Shown: positions 1-9,093 of the stretch, piece after piece
How positions within the stretch are numbered: position 1 is the stretch's first letter
Layout: each line of letters begins with the position of its first letter
DNA from: an uncultured Nitrospira sp.
Lineage (GTDB): Bacteria; Nitrospirota; Nitrospiria; Nitrospirales; Nitrospiraceae
Direction of reading: 5' to 3'
DNA length: 63,302 nucleotides
NCBI GenBank assembly: GCA_902500785.1
Contig: CABVRW010000017.1
Span: forward strand, 1 to 63,302
Notes under the pieces: model-generated
Seen by the model: the letters and a program-made list of their open reading frames with translations, nothing else
What the model was told of the DNA's origin: nothing
Database searches by the model: none
Position numbers and translations under genes: made by a program

Positions 1-58
1 GAACGCTGCTGCGGCTTTATTCTCGGCGTGCAGAGTGCCGCCATGCCTACCCGCCTCC

Positions 59-727
59 TCACACCGGCCATACCTCCTCGTTCCAGGCCATCTCCCAAAA
101 CATCCACTCATACTTCGAGCTGATCAGAAATGCCTGCTCCATCCGTTTCTTTTCCTCATGTCCGGCGGTGCGTGCCCAGGTATCGACCCTGGCCCGCATC
201 CATTCTTGCACGGCCTCGAATTCCGGCGAGGCATAGAGCATCAACCAGTCTCGGTAGGGGTGCTTGGCCGGCGGCGGGCCGCTCTTGAGGAAGTGCTTGC
301 CGACGACGCAGTAGATCCAGGCGCAAGGCAGGGCGACCACGGCGATTTCGGTGGCGCTCCCGCTTTGGGCGATCGCGAGCATGTGGCGTGTATAGGCATA
401 GTTGGTGGGGGCCATCGGCTCGTTCAGCATGACCTGCGGCGTGAGTTTCCAACGTTTGCCGTAGTTTTCGTGGAGGCTGCGCTCGACCGTGATGGTTTCT
501 TCGGCCAGTTTGGCAAAGCGGAGGGCCGATTCGGAATCCGGCGCCCGCAAGGAGCCGGCGGCAAACACACGGGCGAGATCCGCAAGGAAACGAGCGTCCT
601 GCAGGATGTAGTACCGAAACTTTCGTTCCGACAATGTGCCTTTACCGAGGGCGATCACGAACGGGTGGGTCAACTGTGCGTCCCACACGGGTTGGGCCAG
701 TTTGCGAAGATGGTTTGAAAACGACAT
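59..727 (-). CDS. tenA: TenA/thiaminase-II family protein
   Basis: A 222-residue all-helical protein of the TenA family, which hydrolyses thiamin breakdown products (aminopyrimidines) for salvage into thiamin synthesis in the cytoplasm. The family residues are visible: Asp44 in ILQDARFL, Cys135 in ALPCAWIYC and Glu207 in KYEWMFW, at the positions used by Bacillus TenA. The start at 727 is preferred over an upstream in-frame start at 808 because a GGAG lies just upstream of it and homologs begin near this point. No other thiamin genes or thi-box are seen nearby, so the physiological substrate is not fixed by context; a PqqC-like relative is the alternative. The family assignment is firm. Confidence 0.85.
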   Translation of the reverse strand: MSFSNHLRKLAQPVWDAQLTHPFVIALGKGTLSERKFRYYILQDARFLADLARVFAAGSLRAPDSESALRFAKLAEETITVERSLHENYGKRWKLTPQVMLNEPMAPTNYAYTRHMLAIAQSGSATEIAVVALPCAWIYCVVGKHFLKSGPPPAKHPYRDWLMLYASPEFEAVQEWMRARVDTWARTAGHEEKKRMEQAFLISSKYEWMFWEMAWNEEVWPV

Positions 728-817
728 GGGCGACTCCGTTGCGAGTTGATAAGGTGGGAATCCGGTGATGTGGCGAAGGAGTGACGTCACCCTCTCAGCG
801 ATCACCACATCGTACGT

Positions 818-2221
818 TCAGGCCCTGGGTGTCCAGGGCCTGGGCAACCGATTGATGCCATCCAGCGCGGCGACTCGGTAACATTCCGCGAGGGTCGGGT
901 AGTTGAATACCGCATCCACGAAGTAGTCGATCTGTCCATGGTAGGCCATGACGGTTTGGCCGATGTGGATGAGTTCCGTCGCTCCGTCGCCGATGGCGTG
1001 GACGCCGAGTACTTCGTGCGTCCTCTGGTGGAACAGGAGCTTCAGCATGCCGATGTCATCACCGATGATCTGTCCGCGGGCGATCTCTCGGTAGCGGGCG
1101 ATGCCGACGGCGTAGGGAACGCCGTTGTTTGTGAGCTCATCTTCGTTGCGGCCGACCATGGATATTTCGGGGATCGAATAAATACCGTAGGGCATGAGTT
1201 CCGATTGCGTCTGGATGGGAACGCCGAATGCGTGGCAGGCGGCATGGCGGCCTTGCTGCATGGAGGTCGAGGCCAGCGCGGGAAAGCCGATGATGTCGCC
1301 GGCGGCATAGATGTGAGGAACGGCGGTCTGAAAATGCTCGTTCACCTGGAGTCGTCCACGATGGTCCGCCACGAGTCTGATCGCCTCCAGGTTGAGCGCC
1401 GCGCTCGCGCCGGAGCGGCCGACTGAATAGAGCACGGTGGTCGCGGCGATTTCTTTGCCGCTTTTCAACTGGACGATCACTTGCCGTTCAGGTTGTCGCT
1501 CGATGGACACCACCTCTTCATTGAACCGGAGTGTCACGCCGATGCTGCGCATGTGGTACTGGAGGGCCTCGATCGTTTCCTGATCGACAAACTCGAGCAG
1601 GCGCGGGCGGCGTTCGATAAGGGTGACGTGGATCCCCATGGTGGCTAGGATCGAGGCATACTCCGTGCCGATGACTCCGCCGCCGATGATGGTGATGGAT
1701 TTGGGCAGGGCTTTCAACGTCAGGAGACCGTCGGTGTCGATGACGGTGTGGTCGTCAAAGGGAATGTGCGCGGGTCTGGCCGGAATGGTTCCGCAGGCAA
1801 TGACGAAAAAGTCGGCCGTATGTTCTATCTGGTCATCGGGGCGTTCAAGACGCAGGCGGTGCGGGTCGACAAAGCCCGCCGTGCCGTACCAGAGGTCGAC
1901 ATTGTTGCGCGTCATCTGGTTCTGAATGATCTCGATTTCCCGATTGATGACGTGGTTGGAGCGGAAGGTGAGATCCTCCATCGTGATGTCTTGCTTGACT
2001 CGATAACTGGCGCCATACAGGCTGCGCTGGTGAAACCCGGACAGATAGAGCGCGGCTTCGCGGAGTGACTTGCTGGGGATGGTTCCGGTGTTGGTGCAGA
2101 CGCCGCCGACGACTTGTTTGCGCTCGACGATGCCGACCTTTTTGCCCAACTTGGCTGCCTGAATGGCGGCTTTCTGTCCTGCCGGGCCGGTTCCGATGAC
2201 CAGCAGATCATAGTGAGCCAT
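818..2221 (-). CDS. sthA: Soluble pyridine nucleotide transhydrogenase (SthA-like flavoprotein)
   Basis: A 467-residue FAD/NAD(P) oxidoreductase most like SthA, which moves reducing equivalents between NADPH and NAD+ in the cytosol. The FAD site GTGPAG is at residues 10-15 and the NAD(P) site GGGVIG at 180-185; the C-terminal dimerisation domain spans roughly 345-460. In the flavin-proximal loop VCTNTGTIPSK there is a single Cys (Cys42). The redox disulfide of dihydrolipoamide dehydrogenases (two Cys) is absent, as in SthA, which argues against a lipoamide dehydrogenase. The start has a GAAGAGG ribosome site. It ends 90 bp before tenA, and a strong hairpin overlaps its stop codon. Confidence 0.88.
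   Translation of the reverse strand: MAHYDLLVIGTGPAGQKAAIQAAKLGKKVGIVERKQVVGGVCTNTGTIPSKSLREAALYLSGFHQRSLYGASYRVKQDITMEDLTFRSNHVINREIEIIQNQMTRNNVDLWYGTAGFVDPHRLRLERPDDQIEHTADFFVIACGTIPARPAHIPFDDHTVIDTDGLLTLKALPKSITIIGGGVIGTEYASILATMGIHVTLIERRPRLLEFVDQETIEALQYHMRSIGVTLRFNEEVVSIERQPERQVIVQLKSGKEIAATTVLYSVGRSGASAALNLEAIRLVADHRGRLQVNEHFQTAVPHIYAAGDIIGFPALASTSMQQGRHAACHAFGVPIQTQSELMPYGIYSIPEISMVGRNEDELTNNGVPYAVGIARYREIARGQIIGDDIGMLKLLFHQRTHEVLGVHAIGDGATELIHIGQTVMAYHGQIDYFVDAVFNYPTLAECYRVAALDGINRLPRPWTPRA
820..841 (-). terminator. GC-rich hairpin at the sthA stop codon
   Basis: A perfect 9-bp inverted repeat (AGGCCCTGG / CCAGGGCCT) with a 4-nt loop overlaps the last codons and stop of sthA. No U-run follows, so it could be a Rho-assisted terminator or a 3'-end stabilising hairpin; function is inferred. 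Confidence 0.4.
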
Positions 2222-2333
2222 GACGCCTCTTCAATGACCATAACATATGACGCGTGACGCGTATCTCGTTCCGAGAGAGGGTTGACGCTCAATTCTCAAT
2301 GAGCGGCCGATGCCTCACGGATTGGCGCTGACC

Positions 2334-3020
2334 TCAGCTGGCTGTGACCAGTTTGCGCGCGAATCGGAATGCTTCTTCCAGATTCGGCAGTTGCGCCAGT
2401 TCGGGAGTGATTTGGAGGTAGCGGACATTGTTGTCTTTGTCCACCACGAGCACGGCCCGACTCAGAAGATGAGGGTCTTTGAGCAGGAGCCCGTGGGCCT
2501 TACCGAAATCGGCGGCACGAAAGTCAGATAAGAAGGTCACATTGGCGATTTTGGCTTCTTCCGCGAAACGCTTTTGCGCGAAGGGCGTGTCGATGCTGAT
2601 GGTGATGAGCTCGACCATTCGATCAAGGCCCATGTTCTTCTCGCTCAGGTAGTGGGTTTGTTGTTCGCAGACCTTGGTGTCGAGGGATGGCACAACGCTG
2701 ATGATGCGGACTTTTCCCTTGCCCTTGGTCTCATTGATGGGGACCATCGACAAATCCGTTTGGGCGAGCTTCACATCGCGCAGCTTGTCGCCGACCTTGA
2801 TGCCCATGCCGGAGAGCATCAGCGGTTTCCCTTGGAAGAGGATATTGTTGCCTTCTCCGGCCACGGCGCTGCCGTCGGCCACCGGCATATCCTTATACGA
2901 AAAACCAGAGTCGCCGGGGCCGGGCAAACTCTCGCAACCGCTGAGGCTCAGGCACAGCACGGCGGCCAGCAGGTGAAGAACCGACACGCTCGGGATCATG
3001 CGGACAGGGATTGATGCCAT
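2334..3020 (-). CDS. tpx: Thiol peroxidase (Tpx family), predicted lipoprotein, no resolving Cys
   Basis: A 228-residue atypical 2-Cys-type peroxiredoxin of the Tpx family, which reduces hydroperoxides. An N-terminal signal with lipobox LSGC (lipidated Cys29) predicts export and anchoring, unlike the cytoplasmic Escherichia coli enzyme. The peroxidatic Cys118 lies in PSLDTKVCEQQ. By alignment with E. coli Tpx (Cys61/Cys95) the resolving position is Ala153 in FAQKRFAEEA, and no other Cys follows, so it should work as a one-Cys enzyme with an external reductant. The start at 3020 has a GGAG; the longer frame to 3146 overlaps the upstream hydrolase gene and lacks homology. It is last in a run of minus-strand genes from pycA. 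Confidence 0.85.
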   Translation of the reverse strand: MASIPVRMIPSVSVLHLLAAVLCLSLSGCESLPGPGDSGFSYKDMPVADGSAVAGEGNNILFQGKPLMLSGMGIKVGDKLRDVKLAQTDLSMVPINETKGKGKVRIISVVPSLDTKVCEQQTHYLSEKNMGLDRMVELITISIDTPFAQKRFAEEAKIANVTFLSDFRAADFGKAHGLLLKDPHLLSRAVLVVDKDNNVRYLQITPELAQLPNLEEAFRFARKLVTAS

Positions 3021-3091
3021 ATAGAATCTCCATCGATGAGGGAAGGTTGTCTGCGGTTGCTCCGCCACTGTATGGCCGGCACGGCACGCTG

Positions 3092-4057
3092 TCAAGGCTG
3101 CAGGAATTCCGTAATGTATCGGTTGATCACCTGCGGCTGTTCCCACTGCGGGATGTGGCCGGCATTCGGGACCACGATGAGGCGAGACTGCGGAATCGTG
3201 GCGTGGAGGTGGCGGCCGACCTCGGGAGGGAAGAGGCGATCCTGTTCACCCCAGAGGATCAAGGTGGAATGCCGTATGTCTTTGAGCCTGGGCGCAAAAT
3301 GCTGCTCCCACAAAGGCAGGCTGTCACGGAGCGAGAGCAGGGGGCTGATCATATCCTCCCGTTGCCGGTTCCGGTTGGAGCGGTCGAGTACCGCTGGTGT
3401 CACCAAGCTGTGATCGTAGACGATTTCCTTCAGCACGGCTTCCATGGTGTGGCTGCCGACGAAGAGGGCTCCAAAGCGGGCCAGCCAGGCAGGAACACGC
3501 GTGTTCACCGCGCGGCGCATCAGCGGGCTGGCGAGGCGTTCGCGCACATGGTCGGGCAAGCCGTCGATCAACACCAGGCGATGTACTCGTTCAGGGTGCG
3601 TCAGGGCCATGCCGCTGGCCACGCCGCCGCCCATGGAGCTGCCGATCAAGGTGGCGGTCGATAGGCCGAGTGCATCCATGAGGCCGCGTATCGATTCAAT
3701 CAACTCTTCAGGCCGATAGTCGATCGTGGGTTTGTCCGAGAGGCCGGACCCGATCAGGTCAGGTGTAATGATGCGAAAGTGTGCGGCGAGGGGGAGCTGT
3801 TGATACTCCCATTGCCACATCGATCCGCCGTACCCATGGATCAGGATGAGCGGCGGGCCCTGGCCCTCGTCCAGATAGGCGATGCGATGGCCGTTGACGG
3901 ACGCGGTGTGGATGGGAAAACGTTGGACGGCGTCGAACCAGCGGGGGATCTCCGTTCGTGCCGCACAGCCGCTCATGATGACCGTCGCGAGACAGAGGGT
4001 TAGGAAACGTGTCGACGCGACAGCGGCAAGCCGGAGATGCCACGCCGGGAGCGTCAC
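3092..4057 (-). CDS. Alpha/beta hydrolase, predicted lipoprotein
   Basis: A 321-residue alpha/beta-hydrolase-fold protein with a complete triad: nucleophile Ser141 in GSSMGG, Asp273 in GEQDRLFP and His301 in NAGHIPQWE; an oxyanion HGYG motif is at 74-77. A signal sequence ending in MSGC (lipidated Cys31) places it at the envelope. The start is GTG at 4057 with a GGAG seven bases upstream, and only three bases separate it from the end of pycB, so it is probably translated from the same message. Substrate cannot be told; ester, lactone or haloalkane hydrolases share the fold. Linking an exported hydrolase to a cytosolic carboxylase has no obvious logic. Confidence 0.82.
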   Translation of the reverse strand: MTLPAWHLRLAAVASTRFLTLCLATVIMSGCAARTEIPRWFDAVQRFPIHTASVNGHRIAYLDEGQGPPLILIHGYGGSMWQWEYQQLPLAAHFRIITPDLIGSGLSDKPTIDYRPEELIESIRGLMDALGLSTATLIGSSMGGGVASGMALTHPERVHRLVLIDGLPDHVRERLASPLMRRAVNTRVPAWLARFGALFVGSHTMEAVLKEIVYDHSLVTPAVLDRSNRNRQREDMISPLLSLRDSLPLWEQHFAPRLKDIRHSTLILWGEQDRLFPPEVGRHLHATIPQSRLIVVPNAGHIPQWEQPQVINRYITEFLQP

Positions 4058-4060
4058 CGG

Positions 4061-6049
4061 CTACTCCAGCTGAAGCAGGGTTTCGTCGATCTTAACGGTG
4101 TCTCCCTCGACGACCAGAATGGTCGCCACTCGCCCGTCCATCGGAGCCGGGACTTGGCTTTCCATTTTCATGGCCTCGATGATCAAGAGCGGCTCGCCGG
4201 TTTTCACCTGCGCGCCTTCTGCCACCAGGACCTTCACGACACGACCCGGCATCGGCGGGGCGACATCGCCTGGTTTGGTCGGCCTGGGACGCTTCGGTTT
4301 CGTTGCGCCACCGGCTTGGGGAGCTTCAGGCACACCGGCATGCACTTCCTGCAGCGGTTCCAGCGACACCTCCTGCAGCCGATCATTGACTCGGATATAG
4401 TAGGGCTTGCGGCCGTCGGTGGTGCGCCCCGAGCCGGAGACGACGACATGGTACGTTTCCCCATGTACCGTAATGTTGAATTCCGCCGGGGCGAGGTGGA
4501 GATCGTGCGCCACCGATGGCCCCTTGGTCTCGGGCGGCTCAAGCGGCTCGGGTTGGAGCTCGCCGCGTTCGCGCGCCTCGAAAAAATCCCTGGCGATCGC
4601 CGGGAACAGCGCGAACGAGAGTTGGTCTTCCGGGGTGGTGGCCGTCTCGGGCATGTCTTCCTTCAGTTTGTCGAACTCCGGCTCCAGCCGGTCGGCCGGC
4701 CGGCCCTTGACCGGCTCTTCATCACCGATCGCCCGTGCCATGATGGCCTTGTCGAGCGCGCCGGGCGCACGTCCATACAACCCGAGGAAGTAGTTCTTGG
4801 TCTCCGTCGTGATGACCTTATACCGCTCACCCTGTTCACCCGTCAGGACGTTCAATGTCGCCTGGGTGCCGACGATCTGGCTGGTCGGCGTCACGAGCGG
4901 GGGATAGCCCATTTCTTTCCGCACGCGCGGCACTTCATCGAGCACTTCCTTCATGCGGTCGAGGGCGTTCTGTTCCGCCAGTTGTGCGGCGAGGTTCGAT
5001 AACATGCCGCCGGGAATTTGTGAGGTCAGAATTTCGGCGTCCACGCCGGTGAAATCGCTTTCAAACTGCCGATATTTTCGACGCACATTGCGGAAGTGTT
5101 CGGTAATCGGTTCGAACTGCCGCAGATCCAGTCCGGTGTCGTAGGGCGTATTGCGCAAACTGGCGATCAAGGTTTCGGTCGGCGGGTGTGACGTGCCGCC
5201 GGCCAGCGGCGACACAGAGGTGTCTAGCATATCCAGTCCGGCCAGCACGGCCATCAATGCCGACATCGACGCCATGCCTGATGTGTAGTGGCTATGCAGG
5301 TGGATCGGGACCTGCACGGCTTTCTTGAGTCGACGGACCAGATGGTAGGCGTCGAGCGGCGCCAGCAGGCCGGCCATGTCTTTGATACAGAGCGTATCGG
5401 TGCCTAGGTCCTCTAAGTGCTTGGCCATCGATACGAACCGATCGATGTTGTGGACGGGGCTCACGGTGTAGCAGATCGTCGCCTCGACGTGTTTCCCGCA
5501 GGCTTTGACTTCACGGATGGCGCGGTCGAGGTTGCGCACGTCGTTGAGCGCATCAAAAATGCGGAACACGTCGATGCCGTTGGCGGCTGAGCGTTCGATA
5601 AACTTGTCGAGGACGTCATCGGCATAGTGCCGATAGCCCACGAGGTTTTGCCCACGGAGCAACATTTGCAGTTTGGTGTTCGGCATGGCCTCGCGGAGCG
5701 CCCGCAGACGCTCCCACGGATCTTCCTTCAGGAACCGCAGACAGGTATCGAAGGTGGCTCCGCCCCAGACCTCCAAAGACCAGTAGCCGACGGCATCGAG
5801 CTTCTGGGCGATAGGCAGCATGTCTTCCGTGCGCATCCGGGTGGCCAGCAGCGACTGGTGCCCGTCGCGGAACGCGACATCGGTCAGGAGGAGCTTTTTC
5901 CCCGGCGCCGGATCTAGGTGGAATTCAGGGTTTGACGGGTGTAGGGTCCGGACGGGGTGTGAGGTAGCCTTCCGGCTGGTCTGTGCAGACACCCTCTTTT
6001 TCGAATTGGTCTTCTTGGGGACGACTTTCTTGGTCTTTTTCGTTGCCAT
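4061..6049 (-). CDS. pycB: Biotin-dependent carboxylase, carboxyltransferase plus biotin carrier subunit (PycB/OadA type)
   Basis: A 662-residue protein with a Lys-rich N-terminal tail (about 1-35), a carboxyltransferase TIM barrel (about 50-330) with TDVAFRDGHQS, the lysine motif CIKDMAGLL and metal ligands in HLHSH, a conserved central domain, then a Pro/Lys linker and a C-terminal biotinyl domain with EAMKM (biotin Lys628). With the biotin carboxylase encoded 70 bp upstream it would make oxaloacetate from pyruvate and bicarbonate. OadA of sodium-pump oxaloacetate decarboxylase is excluded as a pump, since no beta or gamma membrane subunit is nearby. A 2-oxoglutarate carboxylase of a reductive TCA cycle has the same layout and cannot be ruled out. 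The Lys-rich tail is unusual. Confidence 0.85.
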   Translation of the reverse strand: MATKKTKKVVPKKTNSKKRVSAQTSRKATSHPVRTLHPSNPEFHLDPAPGKKLLLTDVAFRDGHQSLLATRMRTEDMLPIAQKLDAVGYWSLEVWGGATFDTCLRFLKEDPWERLRALREAMPNTKLQMLLRGQNLVGYRHYADDVLDKFIERSAANGIDVFRIFDALNDVRNLDRAIREVKACGKHVEATICYTVSPVHNIDRFVSMAKHLEDLGTDTLCIKDMAGLLAPLDAYHLVRRLKKAVQVPIHLHSHYTSGMASMSALMAVLAGLDMLDTSVSPLAGGTSHPPTETLIASLRNTPYDTGLDLRQFEPITEHFRNVRRKYRQFESDFTGVDAEILTSQIPGGMLSNLAAQLAEQNALDRMKEVLDEVPRVRKEMGYPPLVTPTSQIVGTQATLNVLTGEQGERYKVITTETKNYFLGLYGRAPGALDKAIMARAIGDEEPVKGRPADRLEPEFDKLKEDMPETATTPEDQLSFALFPAIARDFFEARERGELQPEPLEPPETKGPSVAHDLHLAPAEFNITVHGETYHVVVSGSGRTTDGRKPYYIRVNDRLQEVSLEPLQEVHAGVPEAPQAGGATKPKRPRPTKPGDVAPPMPGRVVKVLVAEGAQVKTGEPLLIIEAMKMESQVPAPMDGRVATILVVEGDTVKIDETLLQLE

Positions 6050-6119
6050 GCTGGCGGCCTTGGGCGGCGGATCCGCTCACGTCACAGGGTTGAGGTGGTG
6101 TTGCCGAGTGGTTGGGAGG

Positions 6120-7538
6120 TCAGAGTCCTTCGTACGCGGCGATCGCTGCGGAGATCGCCAGCACCAGGTCCTCCGGCTCCTCGGATTCTTCGTATTGATA
6201 CAGATCCGGGTGGGTCTCCAGGTACGACGTGTCGAATCGTCCGGCCTGAAAATCCTGCTCCATCATAATGTTCTTCATGAACGGTATCGTCGTCTTCACG
6301 CCGCGCAAGACATATTCCTCAAGCGAACGCCGCATGCGGCTCACGGCTTCTTCCCATGTGCGCCCACGGACGGTGAGTTTCGCCAGCAGCGCGTCGTAGT
6401 AGGGTGGAATCGTATAGTCGCGGTAGACCGCTCCGTCGATGCGGACCCCGATGCCGCCGGGTGACAGATAGGCGGTAATGGTGCCGGTGCAAGGCATGAA
6501 GTTGTTGAGGGGATCTTCGGCGTTGATGCGGCATTGGATTGCGTGCCCCTGCAGCGTCACATCCTTTTGTCGAATCTCCAGCGGCTTGCCCGCCGCGATC
6601 GAAATTTGGTTGCGAACGATGTCGATGGCCGTGATCTGTTCCGTGACAGTATGTTCGACCTGGAGGCGTGGATTCATCTCCATGAAATAGAAATGGCCCT
6701 CATGATCCAGGAGAAATTCGACGGTGCCGGCATTGTCGTAATTCACGGCTTTCGCGATGGCAATGGCGGCTTCGCCCATTTGCGTGCGCAGTTTCGGTGT
6801 CAGAATGAGCGAGGGGGCGATTTCGATCAGTTTTTGGTGCCGGCGTTGGATGGAACAATCACGCTCGCCCAGGTGAATGATGTTGCCGTGTTTGTCGCCC
6901 AGGATTTGAAATTCGATATGGTGCGGCCGCTCAATGTATTTCTCAATAAAGATGCTGCCGTCGCCGAAGGCTGCCAGCGCTTCACGCGACGCGACTTCCA
7001 TATTCTCGCGTAGCTCCTGGTCGGACCGGACGACCCGGAGTCCGCGGCCCCCACCGCCGGCGCTGGCCTTGATCATGACCGGGTAGTTGATCTGACGGGT
7101 GAAGGCCAGAGCTTCGTCGACGCTGGTGACCCCGCCTTCGGTTCCAGGCACGATCGGGACGCCGGCCTGCTGGGCGATCTGCCGCGCCTTCACCTTGCTC
7201 CCCATCAGATCGATCGTCTCGGGAGAGGGACCGATGAAGGTAATCCCGGAGGTTTGGCAGAGTCGGGCGAATTTTGTGTTTTCTGAGAGGAACCCGTATC
7301 CGGGATGGATCGCGTCCGCGCCGATGCGCTTGGCGATCTCCACGATTTGTTTTCCGTCCAGGAAACCTTTGACGGGGCCGGGGCCTACGAGGTAGGACTC
7401 ATCGGCTTTTTTGACGTAGATCCCGGACGAATCCGCTTCGGAATAGATCGCCGCGGTCGCGATATTGAGCTCGCGACAGCCACGGATGATGCGCATGGCG
7501 ATTTCGCCACGGTTGGCAATGAGGATCTTCCGAAACAT
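6120..7538 (-). CDS. pycA: Biotin carboxylase subunit (PycA/AccC type)
   Basis: A 472-residue ATP-grasp biotin carboxylase that carboxylates the biotin arm of its partner. The opening RKILIANRGEIAMRIIRG, the glycine-rich ATP loop GGGGRGLRVV, EKYIERPHHIEFQ and the catalytic-region FMEMNPRLQVEHTVTE are all present and the length is typical of the family. It starts with ATG at 7538 and ends 70 bp before pycB, so the two form an operon. Pairing with a carboxyltransferase/biotin-carrier subunit, rather than accB, favours pyruvate (or 2-oxoglutarate) carboxylase over acetyl-CoA carboxylase, although sharing with acetyl-CoA carboxylase is possible. Confidence 0.87.
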   Translation of the reverse strand: MFRKILIANRGEIAMRIIRGCRELNIATAAIYSEADSSGIYVKKADESYLVGPGPVKGFLDGKQIVEIAKRIGADAIHPGYGFLSENTKFARLCQTSGITFIGPSPETIDLMGSKVKARQIAQQAGVPIVPGTEGGVTSVDEALAFTRQINYPVMIKASAGGGGRGLRVVRSDQELRENMEVASREALAAFGDGSIFIEKYIERPHHIEFQILGDKHGNIIHLGERDCSIQRRHQKLIEIAPSLILTPKLRTQMGEAAIAIAKAVNYDNAGTVEFLLDHEGHFYFMEMNPRLQVEHTVTEQITAIDIVRNQISIAAGKPLEIRQKDVTLQGHAIQCRINAEDPLNNFMPCTGTITAYLSPGGIGVRIDGAVYRDYTIPPYYDALLAKLTVRGRTWEEAVSRMRRSLEEYVLRGVKTTIPFMKNIMMEQDFQAGRFDTSYLETHPDLYQYEESEEPEDLVLAISAAIAAYEGL

Positions 7539-7664
7539 GATGGGGTTGCGAGAGGCCCGGAGCCGCAGCTCACCTCTGATTCGCCTCCAAAAAGATCGCG
7601 TAACCTAGCATAGGGTCAGGAGAGTTGTCGAGACGAACTGGTGAACAGCGAGAGGGGAGGAAGC

Positions 7665-7691
7665 GGGCTGGAGGGGATGCGCCTCCGGCCC
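7665..7691 (-). terminator. Hairpin downstream of the TIG-protein gene
   Basis: A 10-bp stem (GGGCTGGAGG / CCTCCGGCCC, one G-T pair) with a 7-nt loop begins about 10 bp after the stop of the gene at 7702. There is no U-run, so terminator function is inferred from position. Confidence 0.4.
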
Positions 7692-7701
7692 GCGCAAGAT
7701 C

Positions 7702-8157
7702 TTACTTGGCTTGGATGAGCAGCGGTTTGGATTGGGCGCTCCCTCCGCCGGCCACCACGATGATAAAGGACATACCGGCTTTCGCCTCCGGGACGACGGC
7801 TTCGATCGTGCTGTCATTGACGAATTGGTAGTCGATCTTTGCCTTGGAGGCGGCGCTGAACGTCACGCCGTGGAAACATTCTTTGCTGCCGAAATTTTCA
7901 CCCTTGATCGTAATTTTTTGACCGGGTTTGGCCTCGTCCGGTTCAACTTTCGCAATGGAAGGACGCTTGGACCGATCGCAGACCGGATCGTTTTCAAGTT
8001 TCGAGGCGTCCGATCCCTTGATCGATTCGGTGCTGAACATCGAATATCCGGTGCCCTCTACCATCGCGCCTTCCTCGGCATGGCCGGCGAGGACGGCGAC
8101 GAACGTAGTGCCCAATATGAGGGTGCTGCCGAGAACGAAAGTGACAATTGCGCGCAT
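7702..8157 (-). CDS. Exported single IPT/TIG-domain protein
   Basis: A 151-residue exported protein: an N-terminal signal peptide (about 1-27, hydrophobic then AGHAEE), a short linker, and one immunoglobulin-like IPT/TIG domain (about 67-150) recognised by RPSIAKVEPDEAKPGQKITIKGENFG and the closing IIVVAGGGSAQSKPL. Two Cys (in PVCDRSK and KECFHG) could form a disulfide in the periplasm. TIG domains usually mediate binding and give no enzymatic function. A very strong AAAGGAGG precedes the ATG, and the upstream gene for a substrate-binding-like protein stops 12 bp away, so the two are co-transcribed and may act together. Confidence 0.72.
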   Translation of the reverse strand: MRAIVTFVLGSTLILGTTFVAVLAGHAEEGAMVEGTGYSMFSTESIKGSDASKLENDPVCDRSKRPSIAKVEPDEAKPGQKITIKGENFGSKECFHGVTFSAASKAKIDYQFVNDSTIEAVVPEAKAGMSFIIVVAGGGSAQSKPLLIQAK

Positions 8158-8169
8158 GAAAGCCTCCTT

Positions 8170-8994
8170 TTATGGAGATGATGTCTTTGGGAGTGGCGTA
8201 TACGACTCGCTGATGATTTTTTGCCCGTCCTGCGACAGGGCGAATTGTTCGAAGGCGTCAATAAGCGGGTCCCGCTCATTGTTCGACAGCAACAGGACCG
8301 GGCGGCGCAGCGTGTAGCGGCCGTCCCTGACGGTAGGTGTTTCCGGTTCGACTTTATCGACCGGTAACAGTTTCACGGGCACACCGGAGGCCACGGCTTC
8401 CAAGGCCTGGCCGAGAGACAGATAGGCGACGGAAGAGTAGGGCGGGAGGGTGCCGGCAATCGTCTTGATGACCTTTTCGTCTTTGGCGATCACCTTCGCT
8501 GTGTCGGAGATCTTGCCGGTGATGCCGATCTGTTGTTCAAATGAATCACGGTTGTTTTCATTGCGCGGCCGATCGATCAAGAGAACCTTTGTATCGGGCC
8601 CCCCGAGTTCGGCCCACACTTTGAACTTCCCGGAGAAAAGCTCGGCGACCTCCTGTTTGGTGACTTCCTTGGTGAAGTTCGATCGGTGCACCATGATGGC
8701 GATCCCGTCCCAGGCGATCTGGACGGCTCGAAGGCCGTCTTCCGCAGTCCCGGTGACCGCGATGTTCGCCTGTTTGGCCTTCACCATGTCCAGGGGTTTT
8801 GAATTAGTGTCCCAGGCGACGTCGATGTAGGCGCGAGGATTAGCCTTTTCAAACGCGTGGGCCAGTGCTTCCATCACCCGTTGTTCGGGACCCTGGCCGA
8901 CAATGACCATTGATCCTGCCACCTCGGCTGAGGCCGGGAGGCTCACGAGGAGAAGTAGACCGACACAGAGAACTACACTGAAACGGGGGTGCAT
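8170..8994 (-). CDS. Periplasmic PstS-like substrate-binding protein
   Basis: A 274-residue exported protein (signal peptide about 1-23, ending PASAEV) with the PBP-like fold of phosphate/molybdate-type binding proteins: an opening SMVIVGQGPEQRVMEALA, IAVTGTAEDG, and VTKQEVAELFSGKFKVW, a stretch typical of PstS-like proteins. No ABC permease or ATPase genes are nearby, so it is an orphan; such orphans can serve as sensors, scavengers or adhesion-linked proteins rather than uptake parts. It is followed by the TIG-domain gene 12 bp away. Ligand identity cannot be decided from sequence. Confidence 0.75.
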   Translation of the reverse strand: MHPRFSVVLCVGLLLLVSLPASAEVAGSMVIVGQGPEQRVMEALAHAFEKANPRAYIDVAWDTNSKPLDMVKAKQANIAVTGTAEDGLRAVQIAWDGIAIMVHRSNFTKEVTKQEVAELFSGKFKVWAELGGPDTKVLLIDRPRNENNRDSFEQQIGITGKISDTAKVIAKDEKVIKTIAGTLPPYSSVAYLSLGQALEAVASGVPVKLLPVDKVEPETPTVRDGRYTLRRPVLLLSNNERDPLIDAFEQFALSQDGQKIISESYTPLPKTSSP

Positions 8995-9093
8995 GCTGAA
9001 TGATTCTCCCTGTCAGTCCTCAGCCGCCGCGAGGCCTTCTCCGAAAGCATTCCGATAGGGACAGGCCGGATTCCCTCGGCGACATGTCTGGAT

